From contig NZ_WJNG01000003.1 in the NCBI RefSeq assembly GCF_009649745.1, positions 1 through 64,000 of the forward strand: DNA of 64,000 nt, written 5' to 3'. Shown here piece after piece: positions 18,756 to 27,610 of this stretch. Under the pieces are notes generated by a model that was given only the letters and a program-made list of their open reading frames with translations, did not search any database and had not been told where the DNA came from. How positions within the stretch are numbered: position 1 is the first letter of the stretch; every line of letters begins with the position of its first letter. This DNA comes from Aquibacillus halophilus (lineage in GTDB: Bacteria; Bacillota; Bacilli; Bacillales; Amphibacillaceae). Made by a program: the position numbers and the translations under genes.

Positions 18756-19799
18756 ATGAAGCTTACGATAAAGGACATTGCAAGGATGGCTGGTGTATCA
18801 CCAGGAACGGTATCCAAAGTAATAAATAATACCGGAAGTATTAGTCCAAAAACAATTAAAAAAATAATGAAAATAATTGAAGATACAGGCTACAAACCTA
18901 GTTTTTCAGCTAAATCATTAGCAACCAAGCGGTCTAATCTTATTGGTTTAATTTATGCTGGTGAAGTTAATGTTGAGTTTAATCACCCGTTTTTTAACCA
19001 AGTGGTTAACGCTTTTAAATCAGCAATCGGAAAATTAGGTTACGATATACTTATCTTTTCAAACAACGAATTTAGTAATGATAGAGAAAATTACCTTAAA
19101 CGCTGTAAACACTTTCAATTAGATGGGTGTATTCTTATTGCTGGGGAACATCTTGAGGAAGCTGTTTATGAACTAGACCAAAGCAATATTCCTTGTGTGG
19201 GTGTAGACATTGAGCTAAGCGGACCAAGTTCAAGCTTTGTGACGACAGACAATAGTAAGGTTTCTGCAAAGGTAGTTGAACATCTTTACCTTAATTCAAT
19301 CAAAGAGGTAGCCTTTATAGGTGGTCCAGAGGACTCGATTATTTCTAACATTCGCAAAGAAGCATTCATTAATAATATGAACCAATTTGGAATGACAATG
19401 CGTGATCATTGGATGCAGTATGGTGACTATTTTGAAGATACTGGATATAAATCGATGAAGCAAATCCTTGCACAACGTCCTTTTCCGCAAGCTGTTTTTG
19501 CTGCTTCTGATATGATGGCTCTTGGAGCAATTAGAGCAATAAAGGAAGCTGGTCTAAAGGTCCCGGAAGATATAAAAATAATTGGTTGTGACGATATTGA
19601 GGCTTGTCGTTATAGCGATCCTCCATTAGCAACTGTGAAACAGGATAAGGATAAAATGGGCAGATTAGCTGCTCATATGCTTCATGACCTTATTAATAAT
19701 AATACAGAGCCTAGTTCTGTGTTAGTTGATCCAGAGTTAGTTATTCGTGAATCATGTTTAGTTGGAACTAGTTATATGAAGATGCAAACAAGAGGGTGA
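18756..19799 (+). CDS. LacI-family transcriptional regulator
   Basis: A 347-residue sugar-responsive repressor with an N-terminal LacI helix-turn-helix (TIKDIARMAGVSPGTVSKVINN, residues 3-24), a hinge helix and a periplasmic-binding-protein-like effector domain. It lies inside the ABC operon after the permeases, so it most likely controls the promoter at about 15.2-15.5 kb, where LacI-type palindromes occur. The effector is unknown. The ATG follows CAGAGGGA. A DUF624 gene follows four bases after the stop. Confidence 0.92.
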   Translation: MKLTIKDIARMAGVSPGTVSKVINNTGSISPKTIKKIMKIIEDTGYKPSFSAKSLATKRSNLIGLIYAGEVNVEFNHPFFNQVVNAFKSAIGKLGYDILIFSNNEFSNDRENYLKRCKHFQLDGCILIAGEHLEEAVYELDQSNIPCVGVDIELSGPSSSFVTTDNSKVSAKVVEHLYLNSIKEVAFIGGPEDSIISNIRKEAFINNMNQFGMTMRDHWMQYGDYFEDTGYKSMKQILAQRPFPQAVFAASDMMALGAIRAIKEAGLKVPEDIKIIGCDDIEACRYSDPPLATVKQDKDKMGRLAAHMLHDLINNNTEPSSVLVDPELVIRESCLVGTSYMKMQTRG

Positions 19800-19803
19800 T
19801 CAT

Positions 19804-20412
19804 ATGGATAAGTCGGAGAATATCTTTTTAAAGATACTGGATATTTTCACTCATTTCTTACTGATAAACATACTATGGCTAATTTTCTGTATTCCAATTA
19901 TAACTATCTTTCCAGCTACAGCAGCTTTATTTGGTGTTGTAAGAAAATGGACATCTGAAGGCATAGAGGCGGGCATGTTGTCTTTGTTTATGAAAGAATT
20001 TAAAGGTAATTTCAAAAAAAGTTTTCTAATCGGAATCATCTGGAGTATTGCTGCAGTCATTCTGTATCTAGATTTTGCAATCATGTTACAGGTTGAATTT
20101 ATGGGTAGAATGGTTCTGCTAACTCTCCTGATTTTCGTGACGATGCTATACATGTTTACTACAATTTATATCTTTTTTATTCTAGTAAATTATGAACTTA
20201 CCATCCTGCATACGATTAAAAATGCACTATTTATTTCAATTAGCTACATTTTTCATACGATTCTCTGTATGTTGCTAATTAGCATTGTGTTAATCTTAAC
20301 TTATTTTGTGCCAATATTCCTGCTAATCTTTGGAAGTGTATTAGCTTTTATACTCTATCAAGTATTTCATAGATTATCATATAGGATACATGAAACAAGA
20401 GCAGCAAATTAA
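19804..20412 (+). CDS. DUF624 (YesL-family) membrane protein
   Basis: A 202-residue integral membrane protein with about five TM helices and the family motif PATAALFGVVRKW near residue 38. It is the last gene of the LacI-regulated ABC operon, its ATG four bases after the regulator's stop. The family is tied to sugar import by context only; function unknown. It is a paralogue of the gene at 13966-14607, which lies just outside the other end of the operon. Confidence 0.88.
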   Translation: MDKSENIFLKILDIFTHFLLINILWLIFCIPIITIFPATAALFGVVRKWTSEGIEAGMLSLFMKEFKGNFKKSFLIGIIWSIAAVILYLDFAIMLQVEFMGRMVLLTLLIFVTMLYMFTTIYIFFILVNYELTILHTIKNALFISISYIFHTILCMLLISIVLILTYFVPIFLLIFGSVLAFILYQVFHRLSYRIHETRAAN

Positions 20413-20432
20413 CTAGCTGTTAGTAGGTCGTG

Positions 20433-20480
20433 CAAAGATCGCTGTAACACTTTAAGATAAGTGTTACAACGATCTTTTTG
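20433..20480. terminator. bidirectional terminator between convergent genes
   Basis: A 20-bp imperfect stem (20433-20452 with 20459-20478) has A-rich and T-rich flanks and lies between the DUF624 gene and the Lrp-type regulator gene. Confidence 0.85.
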
Positions 20481-20495
20481 CTTTTTAATACCGAA

Positions 20496-20945
20496 TTAAA
20501 GTTTGAGTCCGCTACGGCTTTTGAAACGCCTCAACAATATATGGCTTTCCACACGGGTTATTCCTTCTAATGCATATAATTCCTTATTAATAAAACTTTC
20601 AAGTTCATTAAAATCATTGACTAGAACATGCATATGTAGTGTGCTAGGCCCTGTCATTTGGTAGCAGCTGGCAACAGCTTGATGATTAACAAGATTCTCA
20701 GCAACATCTACTAAGTGTGCTGGCTCACAATCCACTTCAAAAAAGGCAGAAACAGTTTTGCCTATTTTTTCGCTATTAACGATACATGAGAACTTTTCAA
20801 TAATACCCTCTTCTATTAGCTGATTGACTCGAGAACGAACAGCAACGCGTGATAGTTTTAGTTCTTTACCGATGTCTGTATATGAAATTCTGCCGTCTTC
20901 AATAAGAAGATCTAAAATTTTCTTGTCTGTATTGTCTAAACTCAA
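20496..20945 (-). CDS. Lrp/AsnC-family regulator, YwrC/ChrS type
   Basis: A transcription regulator of about 149 residues, with an N-terminal winged HTH (LDLLIEDGRISYTDIGKELKLSRVAVRSRVNQL) and a C-terminal RAM ligand-binding domain. The TTG at 20945 is preferred because AGAAGG sits about seven bases upstream; a GTG at 20954 would overlap that site. In B. subtilis, ywrC (chrS) controls the split chromate transporter genes ywrB/ywrA and neighbours the GGT gene ywrD. Here the same set is present but spread over 4 kb, supporting a YwrC assignment. Confidence 0.85.
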   Translation of the reverse strand: MSLDNTDKKILDLLIEDGRISYTDIGKELKLSRVAVRSRVNQLIEEGIIEKFSCIVNSEKIGKTVSAFFEVDCEPAHLVDVAENLVNHQAVASCYQMTGPSTLHMHVLVNDFNELESFINKELYALEGITRVESHILLRRFKSRSGLKL

Positions 20946-20989
20946 AATCTTCACCTTCTTTCTATTTTGCTATTTTCGCTTTAAATTTC

Positions 20990-21215
20990 GGACTTGATGA
21001 AAAATACGACATAACTCTGTCGTGACTTTATCCCAACCTTTATAAGATGGGTGATCATCCATCGCTCCGGAAAAATACTCCCTTTCCATGGGGAACGCCT
21101 CAGCCTCCTCACGAGAAAAACCCTCGTTGCGGGGTCTTCAGACTGTTCCTTTCCCATAGGAGTGTCGCATTTTTCCGAAGCTTTGAATAGCTTTCTGTTT
21201 AAGTGAGATGAACTC
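20990..21215 (-). repeat. dispersed palindromic repeat, subfamily A copy 1
   Basis: GC-rich non-coding element, oriented on the - strand. Its complement shares long blocks with 44478-44745, for example the block around GAACAGTCTGAAGACCCCGC and the GTTCCCCATGGAAAGG block. The outer ends pair (GGAAAAAT with ATTTTTCC). The 78-residue open frame across it (20981-21217) is not a gene. Confidence 0.85.
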
Positions 21216-21459
21216 AAACAACGTTTATTCCAAAAGTATCACTACTCAATTAATTAGAAAGTCTTAACCAGCGTAATCAGAATATGTAGCTATGGTAACA
21301 GGACTCTCCTTCCTGGAAGACAAGTAATGCTTCGACAAAGAATTACGGCACAAAAAATCACTTATATTTTTAAAAATCTACGTGTGTTTTTTAAGCTATA
21401 GTGTTGTGTTTGACTAGAATAAACCAACCAACTGCTATTTTGCTTATAAGATAGTGATT
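21216..21459. other. spacer between repeats A1 and B1
   Basis: No gene seen. Short blocks at both ends resemble the spacer between the B and A elements at 44316-44477 when complemented, suggesting that both loci descend from one composite B-A unit. Confidence 0.45.
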
Positions 21460-21645
21460 GGAGCGGAGGGCAGTCGACTCCTGCGGGAAAAGCGACGGCT
21501 GAAAATCCCGCAGGACTTGAATTATCTTCTTGAATCAACACCGCACGCAGAAAAAGTGATTTCCTTTTTCAAGGAAGCGGGTTTCTTGAGGAAGTTGAAG
21601 CGTTGCCCGCGGAAAGCGACTGCCCGGAGCGAAAATCAACATAGC
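21460..21645 (+). repeat. dispersed palindromic repeat, subfamily B copy 1
   Basis: GC-rich element bounded by GGGCAGTCG (21468-21476) and CGACTGCCC (21617-21625), with inner GACTCCTGCGGGA and CCGCGGAAAGCGA boxes. It matches the complement of 44180-44315 but carries extra sequence in the middle, after the GCAGGA box. The short open frame here is not a gene. Confidence 0.85.
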
Positions 21646-21854
21646 AGTTACGTCGGAATCTATAGTTTTAGTGTACTAAGTTTAAAACAATATAAAATTT
21701 AAAAACCCTTTATTTTTTCTGAATTTTCTTATATAATTAAAAACATTAATCTAATCATTTGTTAATTAATTATAACATATATATTAACAAACGTAATATA
21801 TTTAAATATAAAGATTACGAAATGGTATATTTTTTGTTAGAGAGGAGTGGGCAG

Positions 21855-23473
21855 ATGACTAAATTTAAATTTGATACCCTTCATTATCCATATCCATCCC
21901 AGCGAATGACAACAGTAGCAAATAAAGGGATGGTAGCTACTTCACAACCGTTAGCTGCGCAAGCAGGATTAGATATTTTGAAAAGGGAGGGAATGCGATT
22001 GATGCGGCAATAGCAACTGCTGCAACATTAACAGTTGTTGAGCCAACCTCAAATGGAATAGGGAGTGATGCGTTTGCCCTTGTTTGGACCAAAGGGAAAC
22101 TACATGGATTAAATGCTAGTGGTCCTGCACCAAAAAGTATTTCAATCGACAAGGTTAAGAGTCTTGGACATGAGGAGATGCCTTTGCATGGATGGATTCC
22201 TGTGACTGTACCTGGAGCTCCATCAGCATGGGCAGAACTGTCAGAACGATTCGGTAAATTAACCTTAGAAGAGGTGCTTGAACCAGCAATTAAATACGCA
22301 GAACAAGGATATCCGATATCCCCAACTCTTGGATATTACTGGGATAAGTTATTTCACAAATATAAGGAAAAATTGACATCAGAGGAATTTAACAATTGGT
22401 TTAAAACATTTGCCCCAAATGGAAGAAGTCCAAAAATAGGGGAAGTGTGGAAATCACCAGATCACGCAAAGACATTAAAATCTATTGCACAAACAAATGC
22501 CAAGTCATTTTATCAAGGTGAGATTGCTGATAAAATTGCTGCCTTTTCACAAGAATATGATGGTTTTTTAACCAAAGAAGATTTGGCTGCTTTTAAACCT
22601 GAATGGGTAGATCCTATATCTGTTAACTACCGGGGTTATGACGTCTGGGAAATACCACCTAATGGCCAAGGATTAATCGCATTGCTCGCTCTGAACACTA
22701 TCAAAGGCTTTGAATTTCCTGAAAAGGAATCGGTCGATACATATCACAAGCAAATTGAAGCTATGAAACTAGCATTCATTGACGGCAAGAAATACATTAC
22801 AGATTCAAAATATATGTCAGAAAGAATAGAAGGACTTTTATCAGAGTCTTATGCTAAACAGCGCCGTGCACTTATTGGTGAAGAAGCATTGACTCCTGAA
22901 CCAGGCACTCCACCTCAGGGCGGGACAGTCTATTTGGCAACAGCTGATCAAGAAGGAAATATGGTTTCCTTTATTCAAAGTAATTATCACGATTTCGGCT
23001 CTGGCTTGGTTGTGCCAGGAACTGGTATTGCATTACAAAATCGTGGTAAAAACTTTTCCATGAATCCTAATCACGACAATGCACTAAAAGGTGGCAAACG
23101 GACCTATCACACAATAATACCAGGATTTATAACCAAGGATAACCAAGCAATAGGACCATTTGGTGTAATGGGTGGTTTTATGCAGCCGCAAGGGCATATG
23201 CAGGTGGTAATGAATATGATTGACTTTAAACTAAATCCACAAACAGCTCTTGATGCACCAAGGTGGCAATGGATAGAAGATAAACGTGTACTAGTTGAAC
23301 CGCATTTTCCAGTTCACCTTCTACGCGGATTAGAACGAATTGGACATAATGTAGAGGTTATCCTAGATAAATATACGTTTGGCAGGGGTCAGATTATTTG
23401 GAAAGACAATGATACTGGTACTTTGTATGGTGGAACAGAGTCCCGTACCGATGGAACTATTGCTTCTTACTAA
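21855..23473 (+). pseudogene. gamma-glutamyltransferase (YwrD-like), frameshifted
   Basis: An N-terminal-nucleophile enzyme acting on gamma-glutamyl compounds. The ATG at 21855 follows GAGAGGAGTG. Codons run to LDILK at about 21983, where the expected [16 protein letters not shown] continues in another frame: one A appears to be missing from the A-run at 21981-21984. The second frame is open to 23473 (431 codons from ATG 22178). The combined product would be about 540 residues, the usual size, and retains the Gly-Gly-Thr nucleophile region (QGGTVYLATAD) and QSNYHDFGSGL. It is either a genuine inactivation or a one-base sequencing error. It lies between the YwrC-like regulator and the chromate-transporter pair, as in the B. 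subtilis ywr cluster. Confidence 0.85.
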
Positions 23474-23495
23474 TATGGTAAAAGGATTGATTGAA

Positions 23496-24080
23496 ATGAA
23501 ACAATGGCAGCTATTTATAGCTTTTTTTCGAGTTGGAATGCTCGGGTATGGGGGTGGTCCGTCATCAATTCCCCTTGTACAGAAAGAAGTGGTAGAGAAA
23601 TACGGTTGGATGAACGATGAAGAGTTTGCTAATGTCTTAGCTTTAGGTAACTCATTACCAGGTCCAATCGCGACTAAAATGGCAGGGTATATTGGTTATC
23701 GAGTTTCAGGAATTATAGGAATGATAAACGCCGTACTAGCAACCATTGTCCCAACCATTTTGATCATGATAGTACTTTTAACGTTTCTATCATCGATGAG
23801 TGATCAACCATGGGTAAATGGTATGACACAAGCAGTTGTTCCGGTTGTAGGTGTGATGCTGGCAGTATTAACTTATCAGTTCTTGAAAAATGCCCAAGGA
23901 GGGCTTGGATGGATTCTGATGATTATTTTAGCAGTAGTTTCGTTATTGTTAATTGAATGGATCGGATTACATCCGGGAATTTTAATCGCATTTTTACTTT
24001 TATATGCTTTACTAAAACCGGAGAAAAAAGAGGAAGATAGTAACAAATCAAAAGTACCCCAGAAGGAAGGACAGTCATAA
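23496..24080 (+). CDS. ywrB: chromate transporter, N-terminal half (Chr3N/YwrB type)
   Basis: A short-chain CHR protein, one half of a two-subunit chromate exporter. About 194 residues with five or so TM helices. CHR signatures are FRVGMLGYGGGPSSIPLVQKEVV near the N-terminus and ALGNSLPGPIATKMAGYIGY. ATG 23496 is chosen for the AAAGGATTG site upstream; ATG 23475 is an alternative, and the longer open frame overlaps the GGT gene. Its stop overlaps the start of the second half (TAATG). Corresponds to B. subtilis YwrB (Chr3N). Confidence 0.9.
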   Translation: MKQWQLFIAFFRVGMLGYGGGPSSIPLVQKEVVEKYGWMNDEEFANVLALGNSLPGPIATKMAGYIGYRVSGIIGMINAVLATIVPTILIMIVLLTFLSSMSDQPWVNGMTQAVVPVVGVMLAVLTYQFLKNAQGGLGWILMIILAVVSLLLIEWIGLHPGILIAFLLLYALLKPEKKEEDSNKSKVPQKEGQS

Positions 24081-24610
24081 TGATTTATTGGGAAATATTT
24101 TTGGCTTTCTTTATACCTGGTATTGTCGGCTACGGTGGGGGTCCAGCTTCCATACCGCTAGTTGAAAAAGAAGTCGTTGACCGTTTTGAGTGGATGTCAG
24201 TCCAGGACTTCAGTGAAATGTTAGCAATGGCTAATGCTTTACCAGGACCTATCGCAACAAAGATGGCCGGATATATAGGATATGAGCAAGGTGGGGTATT
24301 GGGATCTTTTATTGGTGTGTTTGCCATAGTGGCGCCTTCACTTATATTAATGATTGTACTACTGAGCATTCTACTAAAATTCAAGGATTCACCAAGGGTC
24401 AAAAATATGACAATGATGATACGCCCCACTATTGCTGTATTATTAGGAGTAATGGCATTTAGTTTTTTTAAAACATCTTATCTTAGTTCAGGTGTTTGGC
24501 AAATGCTACTGATTGCGGTGATTAGTTTTATACTTATGGAAAGATTAAAAGTACACCCTGCATTTATAATTTTAGCTGCCTTAGGATATGGAGCATTTTT
24601 TTTAGGATAG
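24080..24610 (+). CDS. ywrA: chromate transporter, C-terminal half (Chr3C/YwrA type)
   Basis: Second short-chain CHR subunit, 176 residues with about five TM helices. It shares the CHR motifs with its partner (GIVGYGGGPASIPLVEKEVV, ANALPGPIATKMAGYIGY). Translationally coupled by a one-base overlap. In B. subtilis both halves are needed for chromate resistance and insert with opposite topology. Corresponds to YwrA (Chr3C). Confidence 0.9.
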   Translation: MIYWEIFLAFFIPGIVGYGGGPASIPLVEKEVVDRFEWMSVQDFSEMLAMANALPGPIATKMAGYIGYEQGGVLGSFIGVFAIVAPSLILMIVLLSILLKFKDSPRVKNMTMMIRPTIAVLLGVMAFSFFKTSYLSSGVWQMLLIAVISFILMERLKVHPAFIILAALGYGAFFLG

Positions 24611-24623
24611 TAAATTATTAATT

Positions 24624-24662
24624 AAAGGGATTGACTACCCGTGGTAGTTAGTCCCTTTTTTT
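24624..24662 (+). terminator. terminator after chromate transporter genes
   Basis: An AAAGGGATTGACTACC arm pairs with GGTAGTTAGTCCCTTT around a CGT loop, followed by a T-run. Confidence 0.9.
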
Positions 24663-24840
24663 CCATCAATGAAAAAGAAAAACCAAATGTCTGTGATTGG
24701 ATAATAGAAATAATTGTAAAAAGCGATTTTAACGGGGATCAAAAGCTGATGGGGTTATTTCACAAATGGACTTTGGTTGCATTTAAATAGCTGGACATGT
24801 TTAAATGATAGAACATGATAAAATGAAATGAGGTTTTAAA

Positions 24841-25599
24841 ATGAAGAAAATATTTCTATTAATGATAGTTGTTCTGTTTCTGTCTATCTTTCTAGTGGCT
24901 TGTAGTGACCAGGAAGAAACTGAACAAGAAAATACCGATGAAAATACCGAGGAGGCTACTTCAGATACAGAAGAGACCACTCCGGATACTGAAGAAGAAG
25001 CTACACCGGACGTTCCAGAAGCTGAAACAGTTGACGAAGATACTATTGTTGCGACTGTTAATGGTGAAGAAATAAATGGAAGTAAATATAATCAAATGTA
25101 TAATCAAACATTATTAATGTTTCAGCAGTATGGCCAGGAAGCAAGTGATGCTGCTCAAGTAAAGGAACAAACGATAAATAGTCTTATTGAACAAGAACTT
25201 TTACTGCAAGAGGCTGAATCTAAGGGAATTGAAGCATCAAGTTCGGATGTTAACGAAAATTTAGAAGAAATAAAATCACAATTTGAAACTAATGAGGAAT
25301 TTGAGCAACAGCTTGAACAACTTAAATTAACAGAACAATCGTTAAAAGAACAATTGGCTTATGAGATTAAGCTAAATCAGTATATAGAGCAAGAAATCAC
25401 AGGAACAGAAGTAACAGAAGAAGAAGTTCAAGAATATTATGATCAGTTAGTAAGCCAACAGGGCGAGGGAGAAGCTCCACCTTTTGAAGAAGTACAACAA
25501 CAATTAAAAGAACAATTGGTACAACAAAAAGAAAGAAGCCAACTTGGTACACTAATTGAGAGTTTAAAAGAACAAAGCGAAATTGAAACATTAATTTAA
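24841..25599 (+). CDS. SurA-N-domain lipoprotein (PrsA-like, without PPIase domain)
   Basis: A 252-residue extracytoplasmic lipoprotein: signal peptide with lipobox LVAC, a very acidic Glu/Thr linker to about residue 70, then a SurA N-terminal-like chaperone domain (ATVNGEEINGSKYNQMYNQ, INSLIEQELLLQEAESKGI). It ends with a Gln/Glu-rich helix. There is no parvulin (PpiC) domain, so isomerase activity is not expected; a holdase role at the membrane is plausible. Monocistronic, with a strong terminator after it. Confidence 0.85.
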   Translation: MKKIFLLMIVVLFLSIFLVACSDQEETEQENTDENTEEATSDTEETTPDTEEEATPDVPEAETVDEDTIVATVNGEEINGSKYNQMYNQTLLMFQQYGQEASDAAQVKEQTINSLIEQELLLQEAESKGIEASSSDVNENLEEIKSQFETNEEFEQQLEQLKLTEQSLKEQLAYEIKLNQYIEQEITGTEVTEEEVQEYYDQLVSQQGEGEAPPFEEVQQQLKEQLVQQKERSQLGTLIESLKEQSEIETLI

Positions 25600-25611
25600 A
25601 GTAATTGTTAC

Positions 25612-25657
25612 AAAAAAGGAGTAGGACTCACATGTAGTGAGAGACCTACTCCTTTTT
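25612..25657 (+). terminator. terminator after the SurA-N lipoprotein gene
   Basis: A long stem with AAAAAGGAGTAGG paired to CCTACTCCTTTTT, an inner ACTCAC/GTGAGA extension and a terminal T-run. Confidence 0.9.
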
Positions 25658-25684
25658 GAATTGAAAAGCTCCATAAAACTCAAA

Positions 25685-25757
25685 AGAACCACCAGCAATG
25701 ACTGATGGTTCTACCGTGCATCTAAGTTGGAGATCAACTTACCCTATGGAGTGCACG
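25685..25757. other. structured intergenic segment (two adjacent stem-loops)
   Basis: Stem 1: AGAACCA-C-CAG (25685-25695) with CTG-A-TGGTTCT (25702-25712). Stem 2: CGTGCA (25715-25720) with TGCACG (25752-25757), enclosing TAAGTTG/CAACTTA (25723-25729/25735-25741). It lies between convergent genes, past the terminator. I recognise no RNA family; it could be a relic of a small mobile element. Confidence 0.4.
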
Positions 25758-25876
25758 TACATATTCTATGTGAAATTCGTGCTTTAGAACCGTCATCTGT
25801 CACGTGCTTTGGTTAAATGATTAGAAAGTCTATCATCTTAAGGATACCAGATGAAAACGTCTAAAGACTGGACTTC

Positions 25877-26629
25877 TTATTTGTTTAATTGAATCCCCTC
25901 GGTCTTCAAATGTTGGTATAGTGTAGAAGCAAAATCAAGAGCATAAGGCCCATCACCATGAATGCACAACGTATCTATTTTTATTGGGATTCCAATACCA
26001 TTTACAGAGATAACTTTTTGTTTTTTAATCATCATAAGAGCTTGATTGATTGCTTCTTCTTTATTGGTTAATAATGCATTTTTCTCTGTCCGTGGAGTTA
26101 ACGTGCCATCATCCTGATAAGTACGATCAACAAACACCTCATGCTTCACTGTTAACCCGATTTTCTCCCCCGCTTTTGTTAATTCACTGTTTGAAGGACC
26201 GTAAAGGGTTAATGTTGGATCAATTTGAAACATAGCCTCGGCTATGGCTACAGCTATGGCTTTGTCCTTTGCTGCCATATTATATAATGCACCATGTGGT
26301 TTAACATGGTGAAGTTTTCCTCCATTTATTTTCACAAAGCTTTGTAAAGCTCCTATTTGATATGTAATCCACTGATATGCTTCAGTAGGTGTGATGTTCA
26401 TAACTCTTCGACCGAAGCCATGTATGTCAGGAAGACCGGGGTGTGCTCCAATTTTTACATGATGCTTGATCGCTAGTTTAACCGTTTCGTCCATTATTGC
26501 AGGATCACCAGCATGAAGCCCGCATGCAATGTTAGCAGAGGAAATGTACTTAATGATATCCTGATCGTTACCTATCACATATCTGCCAAAGCTTTCTCCC
26601 ATATCACAATTTATATCGACTGTGTACAT
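25877..26629 (-). CDS. pxpA: 5-oxoprolinase subunit A (LamB/YcsF family)
   Basis: Subunit of the ATP-dependent PxpABC enzyme, which opens 5-oxoproline to glutamate. About 250 residues. Family blocks are VDINCDMGESFGRY, SSANIACGLHAGDPAIM, GAHPGLPDIHGFGRR and VKPHGALYN. ATG 26629 is chosen because a GGAAGGA site lies about nine bases upstream; ATGs at 26638 and 26647 are in frame but would overlap it. It overlaps the end of pxpC by a few codons. Order on the - strand is pxpB-pxpC-pxpA. Confidence 0.93.
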   Translation of the reverse strand: MYTVDINCDMGESFGRYVIGNDQDIIKYISSANIACGLHAGDPAIMDETVKLAIKHHVKIGAHPGLPDIHGFGRRVMNITPTEAYQWITYQIGALQSFVKINGGKLHHVKPHGALYNMAAKDKAIAVAIAEAMFQIDPTLTLYGPSNSELTKAGEKIGLTVKHEVFVDRTYQDDGTLTPRTEKNALLTNKEEAINQALMMIKKQKVISVNGIGIPIKIDTLCIHGDGPYALDFASTLYQHLKTEGIQLNK

Positions 26630-27594
26630 GGTTCCCATTCCTTCCATTTTAGCTTACTAAACGTTTGTAATTGATCAAGTTGTTGTTGACCTTTTCTCAT
26701 TAAGAAATCGGCTTCACTTAAACTGCATTTTTGAAAGGTTAATGTTCGGCTTGGTCTTGTTTGACTTAGTTTTGGAAGATCGGCATGAATGATTTGTCCT
26801 ATTTTTGGATAGCCTCCGGTCGGTTGCCGATCTGCCATTAATATGATTGGTTGCCCATTTGCTGGAACTTGTACGGTCCCAAAGGTGGTTCCTTCAGTTA
26901 ATAGTTGTCCATCATTTTTAAAATAAAGAGGTGAGCCTTTTAAACGGTATCCCATCCGGTCTGATTGTGTTGTCGTGCTATAAGAATCTGCCATGAATTT
27001 TTGTTTGGATTGTTCAGTAAACCAGTCATATTGCCTGCCTTCAATAAAACGGATAATTAAATGATCTTGTTTAATATAATCAAAAAGCCTACTACTAAGT
27101 CTCCAATTAAAAGTCTTTCCGTGTGTAGGGAATTTAATAGCTAAGCTGTCACCAACATCCAATTTTCTACCGTGTAGCCCACCAACTGCAACCTTTAATG
27201 ATGTGCTCTTACTATTAAGAAATTCGGGTAAATCTAATCCACCTTTAACAGCTAAATAGGAATGAATTCCATTTTTTGCAGTTCGAAGCTGGAGGGTATC
27301 TCCGGCCTTAACAGCTAATGGTTTTCCATTTTCTACTGCCTTATCATTAATTTTGGGGGACATATCAGCTCCTGTAAGTGAAATAATCGAATAATCTTCA
27401 AATGTAATACTTGGTCCGATAAAACTCATCTCTAATACAGCTTCACTTGGATCATTGTTTACTATGATATTTGCAAGTTGCATGGCCCAGGAATCCATTG
27501 GTCCGCTGACCGAGAAGCCGGATGATTGATAACCAAACCTTCCTAAATCCTGGATGGTTGTTAGTAAACCTTCTTCAATGATTCGTAGTCCCAT
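26611..27594 (-). CDS. pxpC: 5-oxoprolinase subunit C (KipA/biotin-dependent carboxyltransferase-like)
   Basis: A 327-residue subunit of 5-oxoprolinase (KipA in older B. subtilis nomenclature, where it counteracts KipI). Family blocks are TIQDLGRFGYQSSGFSVSGPMDSWAM, ITGADM-like SLTGADMSPKIN, SYLAVKGGLDLP, SDRMGYRLKG and PTGGYPKIGQII. It lies 16 bases after pxpB and overlaps pxpA, so the three are co-transcribed. Confidence 0.93.
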   Translation of the reverse strand: MGLRIIEEGLLTTIQDLGRFGYQSSGFSVSGPMDSWAMQLANIIVNNDPSEAVLEMSFIGPSITFEDYSIISLTGADMSPKINDKAVENGKPLAVKAGDTLQLRTAKNGIHSYLAVKGGLDLPEFLNSKSTSLKVAVGGLHGRKLDVGDSLAIKFPTHGKTFNWRLSSRLFDYIKQDHLIIRFIEGRQYDWFTEQSKQKFMADSYSTTTQSDRMGYRLKGSPLYFKNDGQLLTEGTTFGTVQVPANGQPIILMADRQPTGGYPKIGQIIHADLPKLSQTRPSRTLTFQKCSLSEADFLMRKGQQQLDQLQTFSKLKWKEWEPCTQSI

Positions 27595-27610
27595 CCTTTA
27601 GCCTCCCTAA

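Noticed and set aside
20981-21217. A 78-codon - strand frame, similar in sequence to frames at 44548-44788
   Set aside because: The similarity is due to the shared palindromic repeat. Frames differ between copies and contain a 60-base insertion, so this is not a protein family.
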